Positions 32,938 to 42,873 of a stretch of DNA of 64,000 nt are shown here, one piece after another. The DNA lies in assembly GCF_002156875.1 (NCBI RefSeq), contig NZ_NCSY01000004.1:310001-374000 (forward strand), in the 5' to 3' direction. The position numbers were made by a program, and so were the translations under genes. The notes under the pieces are model-generated. The model was not told the DNA's origin and did not search any database. It saw only the letters and a list, made by a program, of their open reading frames with translations. Numbering within the stretch: position 1 is the first letter of the stretch; the number at the start of each line of letters is the position of its first letter. The DNA comes from Bacillus sp. EAC. GTDB lineage: Bacteria; Bacillota; Bacilli; Bacillales; Bacillaceae_G.

Positions 32938-33981
32938 ATGAAAAAAGATTTTAACGATACATTTTTACGAGCGGCAAAAGGAGAATCAGTTACACATACA
33001 CCAGTTTGGTATATGAGACAAGCAGGTCGTTCTCAACCAGAATATCGCAAAATTAAAGAGAAATATTCATTATTTGAAATTACTCATCAACCTGAATTAT
33101 GCGCATATGTAACAGCGCTTCCAGTTGATCAATACAATGTTGATGCAGCAATTTTATATAAAGATATTATGTCTCCATTACCAGCAATTGGAGTAGATGT
33201 AGAGATTCAGTCAGGGATAGGACCGGTTATTAGTAATCCAATTCGTTCTTTAGAAGATGTTAAAAAGTTAACTGATATTCATCCTGAAGAGCAACTACCA
33301 TATATTTTTGAAACGATTAAATTGTTAACAACTGAAATACTGTCTGTACCATTAATTGGATTTGCAGGCGCACCATTTACAGTTGCAAGCTATATGATCG
33401 AAGGAAGACCATCGAAAAACTATAATAAAACAAAATCATTTATGTATGCACAGCCTGAAGCATGGTTTGCATTAATGGATCATTTAGCAGAAATGACAAT
33501 TAAATATGTTAAAGCTCAAGTTGATGCAGGGGCAAGTGCAATTCAATTGTTTGATTCATGGGTAGGAGCATTAAATGCAACTGATTATAGAATATATATC
33601 AAACCATGTATGGAGAAAATTTTTAGTGCACTAAAAACTTTCAATATCCCGACAACTATGTATGGTGTTGGAGCAAGTCATTTAATTCATGAATGGAAAG
33701 ACCTTCCATTGAATGTAATTGGTTTAGACTGGAGAACAACGATAACTGAAGCACGTTCTTTAGGGATTACAAAAACATTACAAGGTAATTTAGATCCTGC
33801 GTTTTTATTAGCTCCGTGGGAAGTAATTGAAGCTCGTGCAAAAGAAATTTTAGATGAAGGTATGGCAAATCCAGGTCACATTTTCAACTTAGGTCATGGA
33901 GTATTCCCAGAAGTAAATCCTGATACTCTAAAGCGTTTAACAAGCTTTGTACATGAGTACTCATCAAGGGTGAAAGTTTAA
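32938..33981 (+). CDS. hemE: Uroporphyrinogen decarboxylase
   Basis: 347 aa from ATG 32938 (TTG 32932 is in frame). Key signatures: [17 protein letters not shown] (about 19-35), [16 protein letters not shown] (about 140), [10 protein letters not shown] (about 202), and [12 protein letters not shown] near the C-terminus. It removes four acetate carboxyls from uroporphyrinogen III to give coproporphyrinogen III in the cytosol. First gene of hemEHY, followed by hemH after 23 nt. The upstream region contains repeat D and an AT-rich stretch; no certain promoter was identified. Confidence 0.96.
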   Translation: MKKDFNDTFLRAAKGESVTHTPVWYMRQAGRSQPEYRKIKEKYSLFEITHQPELCAYVTALPVDQYNVDAAILYKDIMSPLPAIGVDVEIQSGIGPVISNPIRSLEDVKKLTDIHPEEQLPYIFETIKLLTTEILSVPLIGFAGAPFTVASYMIEGRPSKNYNKTKSFMYAQPEAWFALMDHLAEMTIKYVKAQVDAGASAIQLFDSWVGALNATDYRIYIKPCMEKIFSALKTFNIPTTMYGVGASHLIHEWKDLPLNVIGLDWRTTITEARSLGITKTLQGNLDPAFLLAPWEVIEARAKEILDEGMANPGHIFNLGHGVFPEVNPDTLKRLTSFVHEYSSRVKV

Positions 33982-34004
33982 TTTAGAAGGACTATGGTGA
34001 TGAC

Positions 34005-34937
34005 ATGAAAGAAAAAATTGGTCTATTAGTTATGGCATACGGCACGCCATACAAAGAATCAGATATTGAACGTTATTATACAGATATTCGTAGAGGTAGA
34101 AAACCTTCGTCTGAAATGTTGGAGGAGCTTACTGAACGTTATCGCGCGATCGGAGGAATTTCTCCATTAGCTAAAATTACATTAGAACAAGGAATGGCAT
34201 TAGAAAATGACTTAAATGAGATTCAAGATAAAGTAGAATTTAAAATGTATCTTGGTCTTAAACATATTGAGCCATTTATTGAAGATGCTGTTGATCAAAT
34301 GAAAAAGGATGGAATAACAAAGGCAGTTAGTATCGTACTTGCTCCGCATTATTCTACTTTTAGCGTGAAATCTTATAACGAAAGAGCTACGAACCATTCA
34401 TCAAAAATTGATGGTCCAGCGATTATTCATGTAGATGATTGGTATAAAGAAGAAAGATTTATTCAATATTGGGTTCGCGAGGTTGAACAAATTCTTGAGC
34501 CCATGAATGAAAAGCAACGTGAAAAAACTGTCTTTATATTTTCAGCACATAGTTTGCCTGAAAAAATTCTCACTTATGGCGATCCGTATCCCGAACAACT
34601 TAAGCAAACAGCTGAATTAGTAGTTGAACAATCAGATATTCGTCATTATTCATTAGGTTGGCAAAGTGCAGGAAATACTCCTGAACCTTGGCTTGGACCT
34701 GATGTTCAAGATTTAACTCGTGAACTAAATGATAAGTTTGACTTCGATACGTATGTGTATTTACCATTAGGATTTGTTAGTGAGCATTTAGAAGTTCTTT
34801 ATGATAATGATATTGAGTGTAAAATAGTAACTGATGAAATTCAAAAAAAATATGTTCGTCCAGCAATGCCTAATACAGATCCGCTATTCATTAGTGGTCT
34901 AAGTACTGTTGTATTAAGAAGGTTGAATGAGCAATAA
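34005..34937 (+). CDS. hemH: Coproporphyrin III ferrochelatase
   Basis: 310 aa. Opens with [20 protein letters not shown] (about 6-25); has the metal-site histidine in [14 protein letters not shown] (about 107), FSAHSLPEK (about 182), [20 protein letters not shown] (about 207) and the glutamate-bearing [12 protein letters not shown] (about 256). In this lineage the enzyme inserts Fe2+ into coproporphyrin III (CpfC), not protoporphyrin IX. Lies between hemE and hemY with short gaps. Soluble. Confidence 0.96.
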   Translation: MKEKIGLLVMAYGTPYKESDIERYYTDIRRGRKPSSEMLEELTERYRAIGGISPLAKITLEQGMALENDLNEIQDKVEFKMYLGLKHIEPFIEDAVDQMKKDGITKAVSIVLAPHYSTFSVKSYNERATNHSSKIDGPAIIHVDDWYKEERFIQYWVREVEQILEPMNEKQREKTVFIFSAHSLPEKILTYGDPYPEQLKQTAELVVEQSDIRHYSLGWQSAGNTPEPWLGPDVQDLTRELNDKFDFDTYVYLPLGFVSEHLEVLYDNDIECKIVTDEIQKKYVRPAMPNTDPLFISGLSTVVLRRLNEQ

Positions 34938-34965
34938 ATCTGTTTTATAAATAGGAGGTTTAAAG

Positions 34966-36384
34966 ATGAAAAAGAAGGTTGTCATTATTGGTGGCGGAAT
35001 TACTGGATTGACAGCCGCCTACTATTTAAAACAAGAACGAAATAATAAAAACCTTCCGATTGATATTCAATTAATTGAAGCATCATCAAAGCTTGGGGGG
35101 AAAATCCAAACGGTTCGAAAAAATGGTTTTGTCATTGAACGTGGACCGGATTCGTTTTTAGCAAGGAAAACAAGCGCATATCGATTGATTGAAAATTTAG
35201 GGATACAAGAAGAAATAGTATATAATACAGCCGGTAAGGCCTATGTATTAGCGAATAATAAATTACATGGAATGCCAGAAGGCTCAAATATGGGGATACC
35301 TACCCAAATAAAACCTTTTATTTTTTCAGGGCTTTTTTCTCCAATTGGAAAACTTCGAGCTGGTCTAGACTTTGTCTTACCGAAAACAAACGTTGAAGGT
35401 GATATGTCTTTAGGTGCATTTTTTAGAAGACGGTTAGGAAATGAAGTAGTAGAAAACTTAATAGAACCATTATTATCGGGTATTTATTCAGGTGATATTG
35501 ATAAAATGAGTTTAATGGCCACTTTTCCACAGTTTTACCAAATTGAACAAAAACATCAAAGTATTGTTTTAGGCATGAAGAAAGAAATGCCAGTTAAAAA
35601 ATCAAAAGGTCCTAGAAAAGGGATTTTCCAAACTGTTAGTTCAGGTTTACAAACAATCGTTGATCGAATAGAAGAAGAATTAGATTCAGAAGAAGTATTA
35701 AAGGGTGTACAAGTTGTTAATATTGATAAACTGAACGATAAGTATGAGATTACATTAACTAATAATACAACAATAGAGGCAGATTCAATTATTGCAGCTG
35801 TTCCGCATCGTTTAGTTCCTGAGATGTTTAAAAATGTTTCTGTTTTTGAACCATTTCGCAAAGTACCGTCAACGTCTGTAGCAAATGTAGCACTAGCATT
35901 TCCGGAACATGCGATTAAGAATGACATAAATGGCACTGGTTTTGTTGTGTCACGTAACAATGATTACAATATTACTGCGTGTACGTGGACACATAAAAAA
36001 TGGCCTCATGCGTGTCCAGAAGGAAAAGTATTATTACGTTGTTATGTAGGACGACCTCATAACCAAGAGATAGTCGATAAAACAGATGAAGAGCTTGTTG
36101 AAATTGTATTAGAAGATTTAAGAAAAACAATGGAAATAACAGAGCGACCAGAATTTTATGTTGTTTCGCGATGGAAGGAAGCAATGCCACAATATACGAT
36201 AAACCACCTAGATCGTACACATAATATGGAGAAATATTTACAAAGTGAAATGCCAGGTGTATCTGTAGTAGGTTGCTCTTTCTATGGATCTGGTTTACCA
36301 GATTGTATAGATCAAGGTGAAAAAGCAGTTAAAGATACGATTGAATTTTTATTTTCTAATCAAAGAGAAGCGGCATTAAATTAA
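34966..36384 (+). CDS. hemY: Coproporphyrinogen III oxidase (oxygen-dependent, FAD)
   Basis: 472 aa. N-terminal FAD-binding VVIIGGGITGLTAAYYL (about 4-20) with GGKIQTVRKNGFVIERGPDSFL (residues about 44-65), and the C-terminal FAD segment GVSVVGCSFYGSGLPDCIDQ (about 431-450). It oxidises coproporphyrinogen III to coproporphyrin III (CgoX in the newer nomenclature), the step before HemH. AGGAGG is 8 nt upstream. Last gene of the operon; its terminator follows at 36393. Confidence 0.95.
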   Translation: MKKKVVIIGGGITGLTAAYYLKQERNNKNLPIDIQLIEASSKLGGKIQTVRKNGFVIERGPDSFLARKTSAYRLIENLGIQEEIVYNTAGKAYVLANNKLHGMPEGSNMGIPTQIKPFIFSGLFSPIGKLRAGLDFVLPKTNVEGDMSLGAFFRRRLGNEVVENLIEPLLSGIYSGDIDKMSLMATFPQFYQIEQKHQSIVLGMKKEMPVKKSKGPRKGIFQTVSSGLQTIVDRIEEELDSEEVLKGVQVVNIDKLNDKYEITLTNNTTIEADSIIAAVPHRLVPEMFKNVSVFEPFRKVPSTSVANVALAFPEHAIKNDINGTGFVVSRNNDYNITACTWTHKKWPHACPEGKVLLRCYVGRPHNQEIVDKTDEELVEIVLEDLRKTMEITERPEFYVVSRWKEAMPQYTINHLDRTHNMEKYLQSEMPGVSVVGCSFYGSGLPDCIDQGEKAVKDTIEFLFSNQREAALN

Positions 36385-36392
36385 TATAAAAA

Positions 36393-36459
36393 GTAAAGCA
36401 GTCAAACCTATTTGATTTTCCTAAAATGGAACTTTCAAATGGTTGACTGCTTTTTTCTA
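36393..36459 (+). terminator. Terminator of hemEHY
   Basis: AAAGCAGTCAAACC pairs with GGTTGACTGCTTT, with an inner ATTTGA/TCAAAT, followed by T6. Its 3' side reaches the end of the convergent yhfH-like gene. Confidence 0.85.
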
Positions 36460-36597
36460 TATTAAAGTTATTCTTTTTAAAAACTGTTCTTTAAACAATT
36501 TGAGCAAGTGTTACTATAACAATCATGTTGTTCTTCAATCGCCGAATTACATTGTAAACATTTTTTCTTAGGTAAAAGTTTCAAAAATTCAGACATT
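36457..36597 (-). CDS. yhfH: YhfH-family small zinc-ribbon protein
   Basis: 46 aa from ATG 36597: MSEFLKLLPKKKCLQCNSAI then EEQHDCYSNTCSNCLKN. The CxxC-x9-C-x4-CxxC cysteines and the EEQHxCY core match the YhfH family as I recall it, and its place beside yhfI is conserved. The start is puzzling. The good ribosome site (AAGGGAGTGG) serves an ATG at 36608 that is out of frame and would make only MLIKCLNF before a stop. The YhfH ATG lies 16 nt from that site. Either a 1-nt indel has occurred or the short upstream frame couples translation. Function unknown; two cysteine pairs suggest zinc binding. Confidence 0.7.
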
Positions 36598-36639
36598 TTA
36601 ATTAACATGCTGTCCACTCCCTTAATTTATCTTATTAGT

Positions 36640-36684
36640 ATTGTATTACTACAATGTATAAAGTGTCAATCTGTATTAGTACAA
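36640..36684 (-). promoter_or_regulatory. yhfH promoter with paired operator palindromes
   Basis: On the minus strand TTGACA (36669-36664), 18-bp spacer, TACAAT (36645-36640). Two near-identical 14-bp palindromes, TTGTATTACTACAA (36641-36654) and CTGTATTAGTACAA (36671-36684), start exactly 30 bp apart. One covers the -10 and the other lies next to the -35. The GT-N6-AC layout is like GntR-family operators; the regulator is not identified. Since yhfI starts at 36784 on the other strand, the same sites could serve both. Confidence 0.65.
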
Positions 36685-36783
36685 TTTTAAAAAATAATTC
36701 AAATACCTAACTACATATAGTAAGTATCTAATAATGTTGAATTTGGAAAGAATAATAATATTGTCATTAAGGAGTGTGTCGTT

Positions 36784-37515
36784 ATGAAAGTGACGGTTAT
36801 TGGTTATTGGGGAGGCTATCCTGAAAAGGGAGAAGCCACATCATGTTATTTAATTGAGGAAAAAAATTTCAGGTTACTAGTCGATTGCGGGTCTGGCGCT
36901 TTAGCTAGTTTGCAAAATTACATAGATCTTAAGAGCCTAAATTGTGTAATCATTTCACATTATCATCATGACCATATTGCTGATATCGGAGTTCTACAAT
37001 ACTACAAAATTATTAATGCACGTACAGATGGATTTGCTTTACCTATTTATGGTCATAACCTAGACAAAGATAAATTCAATGCTTTAACTTATAAGGAATC
37101 AACAAAGGGATATGAATATAAACCAAATGAAGTGCTTAATTTAGGACCTTTTACTATTCAGTTTCTGAAAACTAAGCATCCAGTAGATTGTTTTGCAATG
37201 AGAATTGAAACAGCGGATAGTACAGTTGTATACACTGCAGATTCGAGTTATAAGGAAGAGTTCATACCTTTTTCAATGAATGCAGACTTATTAGTATGTG
37301 ATTGCAATATGTATGAAGACCAAGACGGAACAAAAGCGGGGCATATGAATAGTAAAGATGCTGCTACAATAGCTGACAAAGCTAGCGTAAAGGAATTACT
37401 TTTATCCCATTTACCTCATAATGGTGATACAAATCATTTATTAAATGAAGCAGAAAAGTATTATAATGGTCGTATCCATCTAGCTTATACTGGTTTTGAA
37501 TGGAAAACGTTTTAG
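36784..37515 (+). CDS. yhfI: Metallo-beta-lactamase-fold hydrolase YhfI
   Basis: 243 aa. Metal-binding HxHxDH motif in ISHYHHDHIADIGV (about 58-70), His in TKHPVDCFAMRI (about 119), Asp in YTADSSYKEEF, and terminal LLLSHLPH. The overall layout resembles RNase Z/ElaC-type MBL proteins of ~240 aa, but the substrate is unknown. Its 3' end is 17 nt before lplJ, so they are probably cotranscribed. Divergent from yhfH across the paired-operator region. Confidence 0.85.
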   Translation: MKVTVIGYWGGYPEKGEATSCYLIEEKNFRLLVDCGSGALASLQNYIDLKSLNCVIISHYHHDHIADIGVLQYYKIINARTDGFALPIYGHNLDKDKFNALTYKESTKGYEYKPNEVLNLGPFTIQFLKTKHPVDCFAMRIETADSTVVYTADSSYKEEFIPFSMNADLLVCDCNMYEDQDGTKAGHMNSKDAATIADKASVKELLLSHLPHNGDTNHLLNEAEKYYNGRIHLAYTGFEWKTF

Positions 37516-37532
37516 AAATTAGGAGGATTAAA

Positions 37533-38522
37533 ATGCTTTTTTTAGATAATAGAGGAATCACTGATCCAACATTAAATTTAGCTATGGAAGAATATGCTTT
37601 AAAAAATTTGGATCCTGAAAATACATACTTTCTGTTTTATATCAATGAACCTTCAATTATAATAGGTAAAAATCAAAATACAGCTGAAGAAATTAATGCA
37701 TCTTACGTAAATGATAACAATATCCACGTAGTTAGAAGATTATCTGGCGGAGGAGCAGTGTATCATGATTTAGGAAATCTTAACTTTAGTTTTATTACAA
37801 AAGATGATGGAAATAGTTTTCATAATTTTAGAAAGTTCACAGAACCAGTGATAGAAGCGTTAAAAGAACTTGGGGTAAATGCAGAATTAAGTGGTCGAAA
37901 TGATATTTTAGCTGAGGGTAGAAAGATTTCGGGGAATGCTCAGTTTTCTACTAAAGGCAGAATGTTTAGCCATGGAACATTACTTTTTGATAGTAATATA
38001 GATGAAGTTGTAAATGCTTTAAATGTAAAACTTGAGAAAATCCAATCAAAAGGAATCAAGTCGGTTAGAAGCAGGGTAGCAAATATAAAAGAGTTTTTAA
38101 AAGAAGATCTAACAATTCAGCAATTTAAAGATTTATTATTAGAATCTATCTTTAAAGAACTTGGTTCAATTGAGCGTTACGAATGGACAGAAAACGATAT
38201 TAAGAATATAAAAGAACTTGCCGAAAAAAGATATCGTTCTTGGGATTGGAATTATGGGAAATCACCAAAATGTAATATTCAGCAAAGTAAGCGATTTGCA
38301 GTTGGTCAGATTGATATTCGTTTAGAAGTGAATAAAGGAGTTATAGAGTTTGTTAAAATTTATGGCGACTTCTTTGGAGTAGGGGATGTGGCTGATATAG
38401 AACAGATTCTAATTGGAACAAAATTTGATAAACAAGAAATAGAAAATAAACTGAGCGAAGTTGATTTAAAGCATTATTTTGGAAACGTATCAATAGAAGA
38501 ATTTATGAGTTTGTTATTTTAA
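37533..38522 (+). CDS. lplJ: Lipoate-protein ligase LplJ
   Basis: 329 aa from ATG 37533 with AGGAGG 6 nt upstream. Signature features: NLAMEEYAL (about 14), IGKNQNTAEEIN (about 46), VVRRLSGGGAVYHDLGNLNF (about 68-87), the lysine in AEGRKISGNAQF (about 133) and SHGTLLFD (about 150), then the C-terminal accessory domain (about 245-329). It activates lipoate with ATP and attaches it to lipoyl domains. Follows yhfI closely; ends at a strong terminator. Confidence 0.94.
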   Translation: MLFLDNRGITDPTLNLAMEEYALKNLDPENTYFLFYINEPSIIIGKNQNTAEEINASYVNDNNIHVVRRLSGGGAVYHDLGNLNFSFITKDDGNSFHNFRKFTEPVIEALKELGVNAELSGRNDILAEGRKISGNAQFSTKGRMFSHGTLLFDSNIDEVVNALNVKLEKIQSKGIKSVRSRVANIKEFLKEDLTIQQFKDLLLESIFKELGSIERYEWTENDIKNIKELAEKRYRSWDWNYGKSPKCNIQQSKRFAVGQIDIRLEVNKGVIEFVKIYGDFFGVGDVADIEQILIGTKFDKQEIENKLSEVDLKHYFGNVSIEEFMSLLF

Positions 38523-38524
38523 GA

Positions 38525-38550
38525 AAGAGTGGGAAACCATTCTTTTTTTT
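38525..38550 (+). terminator. Terminator of yhfI-lplJ
   Basis: AAGAGTGG (38525-38532), loop GAAA, CCATTCTT (38537-38544) and a long T tract. Confidence 0.88.
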
Positions 38551-38597
38551 GTTTTTTAAATAAAATTCATATAAATAAGGAAGTTGAATATTCTTAC

Positions 38598-38626
38598 TTG
38601 TCAGAAATGTTTTCTAGCAATATAAT
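38598..38626 (+). promoter_or_regulatory. Sigma-A promoter of yhfL
   Basis: TTGTCA (38598-38603), 17-bp spacer, TATAAT (38621-38626), about 44 nt before the TTG start. Confidence 0.8.
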
Positions 38627-38669
38627 ATATTTAGAATATTTTAAATTATTATTCAAAGGGGGTCATTTC

Positions 38670-40205
38670 TTGAATTTAGTTCATACACTTTCACAATCTG
38701 TACTAAAACATCCAGAAAATACTGCAATTGTCTTTGAAGGGCAATCGTATAGTTACTCGACGCTGAATACATATGTTTCACGGTTTGCAAGTGGACTTTC
38801 CAAAATGGGAATTGAAAAAGGAGATAAAATAGCCTTAGTAGTTGGTAACTCTCCACATTTTATTATTGGCCTATTTGGTGCGTTAAAAGTTGGAGCTGCA
38901 GTAATTCCAGTAAATCCACTCTATTCACCAGACGAATTAATTTATATTCTTACGAATGGCGATGCAAAAGCGGTCATCACCTTAGATTTATTTCTCCCAC
39001 TAGTTGAAAAAGCTTCACCAATTCTTCCGAAAATAGAACACTTCATTATTTGTGAAACAAAGCAAGAGAATCCTTATGAATTTACAGACAATAAATTGAA
39101 ATCGTTTACAAACGTAATTGGGCTTGGAGATGAATCATTCCAAGGACCAGAATTACATGATGATGAATTAGCAGTCATTTTATATACCTCAGGTACGACT
39201 GGTAAACCAAAAGGAGCAATGCTAACACATAAAAACCTTTACTCAAATGCAATAGATGCAGGGCACTTTTTAGGCTTTACTAGCTCTGAAAAGGTTATTG
39301 CGACGCTACCAGCATTCCACGTTTTCTGTTTAACAGTAGCATTAAATGCACCGCTAATGTATGGTGCAACAGTTATACTTGTACCGAAATTTAGCCCAAA
39401 TGAAATATTTAATATTATTCGTTCACAAAAGGCAACGGTATTTGCAGGTGTACCAACGATGTATAATTTCTTATATCAATATCCAGAAGGAAAAACAGAA
39501 GATTTTGAATCAATTCGTTTATGTATTTCTGGTGGATCATCACTTCCAGTTGCATTATTAGAGAATTTTGAGAAAAAATTTAATGTGATGATTTCAGAAG
39601 GATACGGATTATCTGAAGCTTCACCGGTCACTACATTTAATCCATTAGACCGTCCAAGAAAAGCTGGTTCAATTGGAACGAATATTAGTAATGTAGTTAA
39701 TCGAATCGTTAATGAACTTGGTGAAGATGTAAAAGTAGGTGAAGTTGGTGAATTAATTGTACAAGGGCCGAATGTAATGAAAGGCTATTATAATATGCCT
39801 GAGGAAACGGCAATGACGATTAAAGATGGCTGGTTATATACTGGTGACTTAGCGAGACAAGATGAAGACGGATACTTCTTTATCGTTGATCGAAAAAAAG
39901 AAATGATTATTGTTGGAGGATTTAATGTGTATCCTCGAGAAGTAGAGGAAATTTTATATAATCATCCTGATGTTGTTGAATGTGCAATTATTGGTTTACC
40001 TGATGATAATTTTGGCGAAAGTGTCAAAGCATATGTCGTATCAAAAAATCCTGCATTAACTGAAATGATGTTGATTGAGTATTGTAAAGCACATTTAGCG
40101 AAGTATAAAGTGCCAAGATCAATCGAATTTATCGCAGAACTTCCAAAAAATGCGACAGGTAAAATATTAAGAAGAGCATTAAAGGAATCAATTGTTCAAT
40201 CATAA
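38670..40205 (+). CDS. yhfL: Long-chain fatty-acid--CoA ligase YhfL
   Basis: 511 aa from TTG 38670, with AAAGGGGGT 6 nt upstream; the frame is open further up, but a promoter and terminator lie there. AMP-forming ligase motifs: P-loop LYTSGTTGKPKGAML (about 171-185), GYGLSEASPVTTFNP (about 311), DGWLYTGDLARQDEDGYF (about 386), DRKKEMIIVGGFNVYPREVE (about 408), and the catalytic lysine in KNATGKILRRAL near the end. It matches the B. subtilis YhfL sequence I remember almost throughout. Activates fatty acids to acyl-CoA. Confidence 0.93.
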   Translation: MNLVHTLSQSVLKHPENTAIVFEGQSYSYSTLNTYVSRFASGLSKMGIEKGDKIALVVGNSPHFIIGLFGALKVGAAVIPVNPLYSPDELIYILTNGDAKAVITLDLFLPLVEKASPILPKIEHFIICETKQENPYEFTDNKLKSFTNVIGLGDESFQGPELHDDELAVILYTSGTTGKPKGAMLTHKNLYSNAIDAGHFLGFTSSEKVIATLPAFHVFCLTVALNAPLMYGATVILVPKFSPNEIFNIIRSQKATVFAGVPTMYNFLYQYPEGKTEDFESIRLCISGGSSLPVALLENFEKKFNVMISEGYGLSEASPVTTFNPLDRPRKAGSIGTNISNVVNRIVNELGEDVKVGEVGELIVQGPNVMKGYYNMPEETAMTIKDGWLYTGDLARQDEDGYFFIVDRKKEMIIVGGFNVYPREVEEILYNHPDVVECAIIGLPDDNFGESVKAYVVSKNPALTEMMLIEYCKAHLAKYKVPRSIEFIAELPKNATGKILRRALKESIVQS

Positions 40206-40221
40206 AATTTACAGTAAGAAG

Positions 40222-40250
40222 GTACACCATGATCAGGTGTACTTTTTTTT
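40222..40250 (+). terminator. Terminator of yhfL
   Basis: GTACACC (40222-40228) and GGTGTAC (40236-40242), followed by T8. Confidence 0.9.
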
Positions 40251-40289
40251 ATTAGCCTTTTTTCTATAAGATTACTTTTTTTTAGAGCT

Positions 40290-40490
40290 AACTGTAAATA
40301 AAGAAGATGATGAACGGATATGCGAGTCTCCTGTGGGAGTAGCGGGAAGGTGAGACCCCGCAGTGGTCAAAAAGGTAGGCATGTAATACCATGACGTCCT
40401 GTCGTAACGCATGCATGACCTACATCGTGTGGGCCCGAGGAGGCACACCGCCCGCCCCACGTAAAGCGAGCATCCTGGAGTGAAAAACTA
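40290..40490 (+). repeat. Dispersed intergenic repeat, copy E (long form)
   Basis: Full unit: left end ACTGTAAATAAAGAAGATGA, CGAGTCTCCTGTGGGAGTAG, GAGACCCCGCAG, the ~70-bp insert (AAAAAGGTAGGCATG, GACGTCCTGTCGTAACGC, ATGCATGACC), GAGGAGGC, CCGCCCGCCCCACG and right end AAAGCGAGCATCCTGGAGTG. The insert carries its own inverted repeats. Confidence 0.9.
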
Positions 40491-40628
40491 CAAATCTGCA
40501 TAAATTTGCAAAAAAATTTTAAGTTTTAATTAAAATGGAGATTTATTCCAATATTAAATCTATAATTTAAATAGGTTGAAGTTCTAAAAAATTGGACAAA
40601 GTTGATAATATAGAAGTGGGGGGATGTT

Positions 40629-41897
40629 ATGAAAAATACAACTAAATCTAAAACATCAAAAATTATCTTAATAGGTTATGCGATTTATATCATACTTGTA
40701 TTGTTATACTTTTATGTTTTTACAGATGCTAATCTTCCTTCTAAATATCAAGGAACATTTGTCGATCCAAATACATTTATGAACCATAAAGAAGCTAATT
40801 TAACGACGAGCTATAGTACGATTAAAAATGTTTTATACTTTATTAGTTTACCTTTAGATTGGATCGTCTTATCACTATTATTAATTAGTGGATTTATGGA
40901 GAAACTAGGTAACTCATTATCAAAGTTAACTAGATTTAAGTTTATTCAAGTCTTTTTGTATTACTTTTTCGTGTCCATATTAACCTATTTAATAACGTTT
41001 CCAATCGATATATATCGATTTCACCTATCAACAAAGTATGGATTGTCCGTTCAATCTTTTAGTGCTTGGATGAAAGACGAGGTTATCAGTTTTTGGGTTA
41101 ATTTTGGGATGACGTTTTTAGTGTTGTATGTCGTGTATCTCCTGATTAAGAAGCAGCCTAAAAAATGGTGGATATCTGTTTGGTTGCTAAGTATTCCTTT
41201 TACAATTTTTTTAACGTTTATTCAACCGGTCTTAATTGATCCATTGTACAATGACTTTTATCCATTAAAGAATAAGGAATTAGAAAAGAAAATAGTTGCT
41301 TTAGCCGGAGAGGCAAATATTTCAGCACATAGGGTATATGAAGTAAATATGTCTGAAAAAACAACTACATATAATGCATATGTTACCGGTATAGGTAAGA
41401 ATGCAAGAATTGTCCTTTGGGATACTACCTTAAAAGGATTAACTGAAGATGAAATTATGTTTATAATGGCTCATGAAATGTCCCATTATGTGAATAAAGA
41501 TATTTATAAAGCGATGTTCGGAACATTGGCAGGCAGCTTAGTCGGTTTATATATTATTGATCGTTTAATGAAATATGCACTATCAAACAAAAGAAAACTA
41601 AATTCATCAGATAAAATGACTGTTATCTTAACACTGTTTTTATTGTTTAGTGGAATTGTTGGCTTCATTTCCGAACCGGTTTCTAATACTGTCTCAAGAA
41701 ATGCAGAGAAAAAAGCAGATTTATTTGCAGTAAAATTAACGAATGATCCAGAATCAGGTATTACTGCTTTTCAAAAATTAACAAAAAACAGTTTATCTCA
41801 GGTGAACCCACCATTCATTGTGAAGTTCTTTAGATATGATCATCCAACTATGCTTGAACGCATGAACTATTTAGAGGCAGCGAAAAAAGGAAAATAA
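40629..41897 (+). CDS. yhfN: M48-family membrane metalloprotease YhfN
   Basis: 422 aa. About seven hydrophobic segments; the zinc-protease motif HEMSH in IMAHEMSHYVNKD (about 282), the third ligand Glu in NAEKKADLFA (about 358), and DPLYNDFYPL (about 206) typical of Ste24/CAAX-protease-like M48A proteins. Resembles B. subtilis YhfN in length and position after yhfL. Likely a membrane quality-control or peptide-processing enzyme; substrates unknown. GGGGGG-type ribosome site directly upstream. Confidence 0.88.
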   Translation: MKNTTKSKTSKIILIGYAIYIILVLLYFYVFTDANLPSKYQGTFVDPNTFMNHKEANLTTSYSTIKNVLYFISLPLDWIVLSLLLISGFMEKLGNSLSKLTRFKFIQVFLYYFFVSILTYLITFPIDIYRFHLSTKYGLSVQSFSAWMKDEVISFWVNFGMTFLVLYVVYLLIKKQPKKWWISVWLLSIPFTIFLTFIQPVLIDPLYNDFYPLKNKELEKKIVALAGEANISAHRVYEVNMSEKTTTYNAYVTGIGKNARIVLWDTTLKGLTEDEIMFIMAHEMSHYVNKDIYKAMFGTLAGSLVGLYIIDRLMKYALSNKRKLNSSDKMTVILTLFLLFSGIVGFISEPVSNTVSRNAEKKADLFAVKLTNDPESGITAFQKLTKNSLSQVNPPFIVKFFRYDHPTMLERMNYLEAAKKGK

Positions 41898-41957
41898 ACA
41901 AATTAAGATACGCTAAACAAATTATTTTTATAGCAATGTAGTTAATGAAAATAGTCG

Positions 41958-41987
41958 AAAAAAAACATCCTAAGAGGATGTTTTTTT
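41958..41987. terminator. Bidirectional terminator between yhfN and pstA
   Basis: AAAACATCCT and AGGATGTTTT with a short AAG loop, with A and T runs on both sides. Confidence 0.93.
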
Positions 41988-42873
41988 ATTGTTTATATTT
42001 TTTAAACATAAATGGGAGTCTAAGAATTAATGATAATAATAGAATAATGATGACTAATATTGCTGCAGATTGATCGGCTATTTTCCTGGCATCGTCTACT
42101 AATGCCTCAGATTGAATATACCATAGTTGTACAGGGAGGGTCGCTCCAGGTCCTGTTAGAGAAAAATCCCACATTTTATCTGATGCACTTGTTCCTCCGA
42201 CAAGTAGGATTACAGCCGATTCACCTAATGCTCGACAAGCTGTTAAAGAAATTCCAGTGAAGATACCTTTTAATGCTGCAGGTAATATGATTGTTAAAAT
42301 ACATGTAGCTTTTGATGCACCTAATGAATAGGCTGCCTCACGATAACTTAAAGGTACATTACGGATCGATTCTTCAGTAATACGCGTTAATGCAGGTAAA
42401 TTTAAGAATGATAGTGTAATTGCAGCACCAATAACAGTTAATCCTATATCAAACACTTCAACGAATAATACATATCCGAATAAACCAAATACAAGTGAGG
42501 GAACTGAAGCGAGTGCTTCAACACAAGTGCTAATCCATTCTGTCATTTTATTTTTCTTTGCATATTCAGCTAAATAGATCCCAGCACCCAATGCAATCGG
42601 AATTGAAATAACTAGAGAGATTAATAAAACATAAAAAGTATTAAATAGGAAAGGGCCAACACCTCCACCAGCATCAATTTCTTCTGGTAGGCCAGTTAAG
42701 AAGTGGATATTAATCGTAAATAGTCCCTTACTAATAATTTTCAATAATAAAAAAAGAATGATTGAAAATGAGAAAACTGTAATAGCAGATAGTAAGAATT
42801 TGATTACTTTATTAATTGTTCTATTTTTCTTTATACTTTTTTCGATGTTTATAGGAGTCGTTCTCATATTCAT
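41986..42873 (-). CDS. pstA: Phosphate ABC transporter permease PstA
   Basis: 295 aa, six transmembrane segments. Typical PstA sequences: GGGVGPFLFNTFYVLL (about 69), EALASVPSLVFGLFGYVLF (about 118), and the EAA loop PLSYREAAYSLGASK (about 174). With PstC it forms the phosphate channel. Overlaps pstC by 4 nt (ATGA). It is the last gene before a strong terminator, and no pstB ATPase follows. Confidence 0.92.
   Translation of the reverse strand: MNMRTTPINIEKSIKKNRTINKVIKFLLSAITVFSFSIILFLLLKIISKGLFTINIHFLTGLPEEIDAGGGVGPFLFNTFYVLLISLVISIPIALGAGIYLAEYAKKNKMTEWISTCVEALASVPSLVFGLFGYVLFVEVFDIGLTVIGAAITLSFLNLPALTRITEESIRNVPLSYREAAYSLGASKATCILTIILPAALKGIFTGISLTACRALGESAVILLVGGTSASDKMWDFSLTGPGATLPVQLWYIQSEALVDDARKIADQSAAILVIIILLLSLILRLPFMFKKYKQ

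Noticed and set aside
38585-38600. FadR-type fatty-acid operator at the yhfL promoter (TTGAATATTC)
   Set aside because: Only the central part is palindromic and the flanking TGA/TCA half-sites of the known motif are missing.
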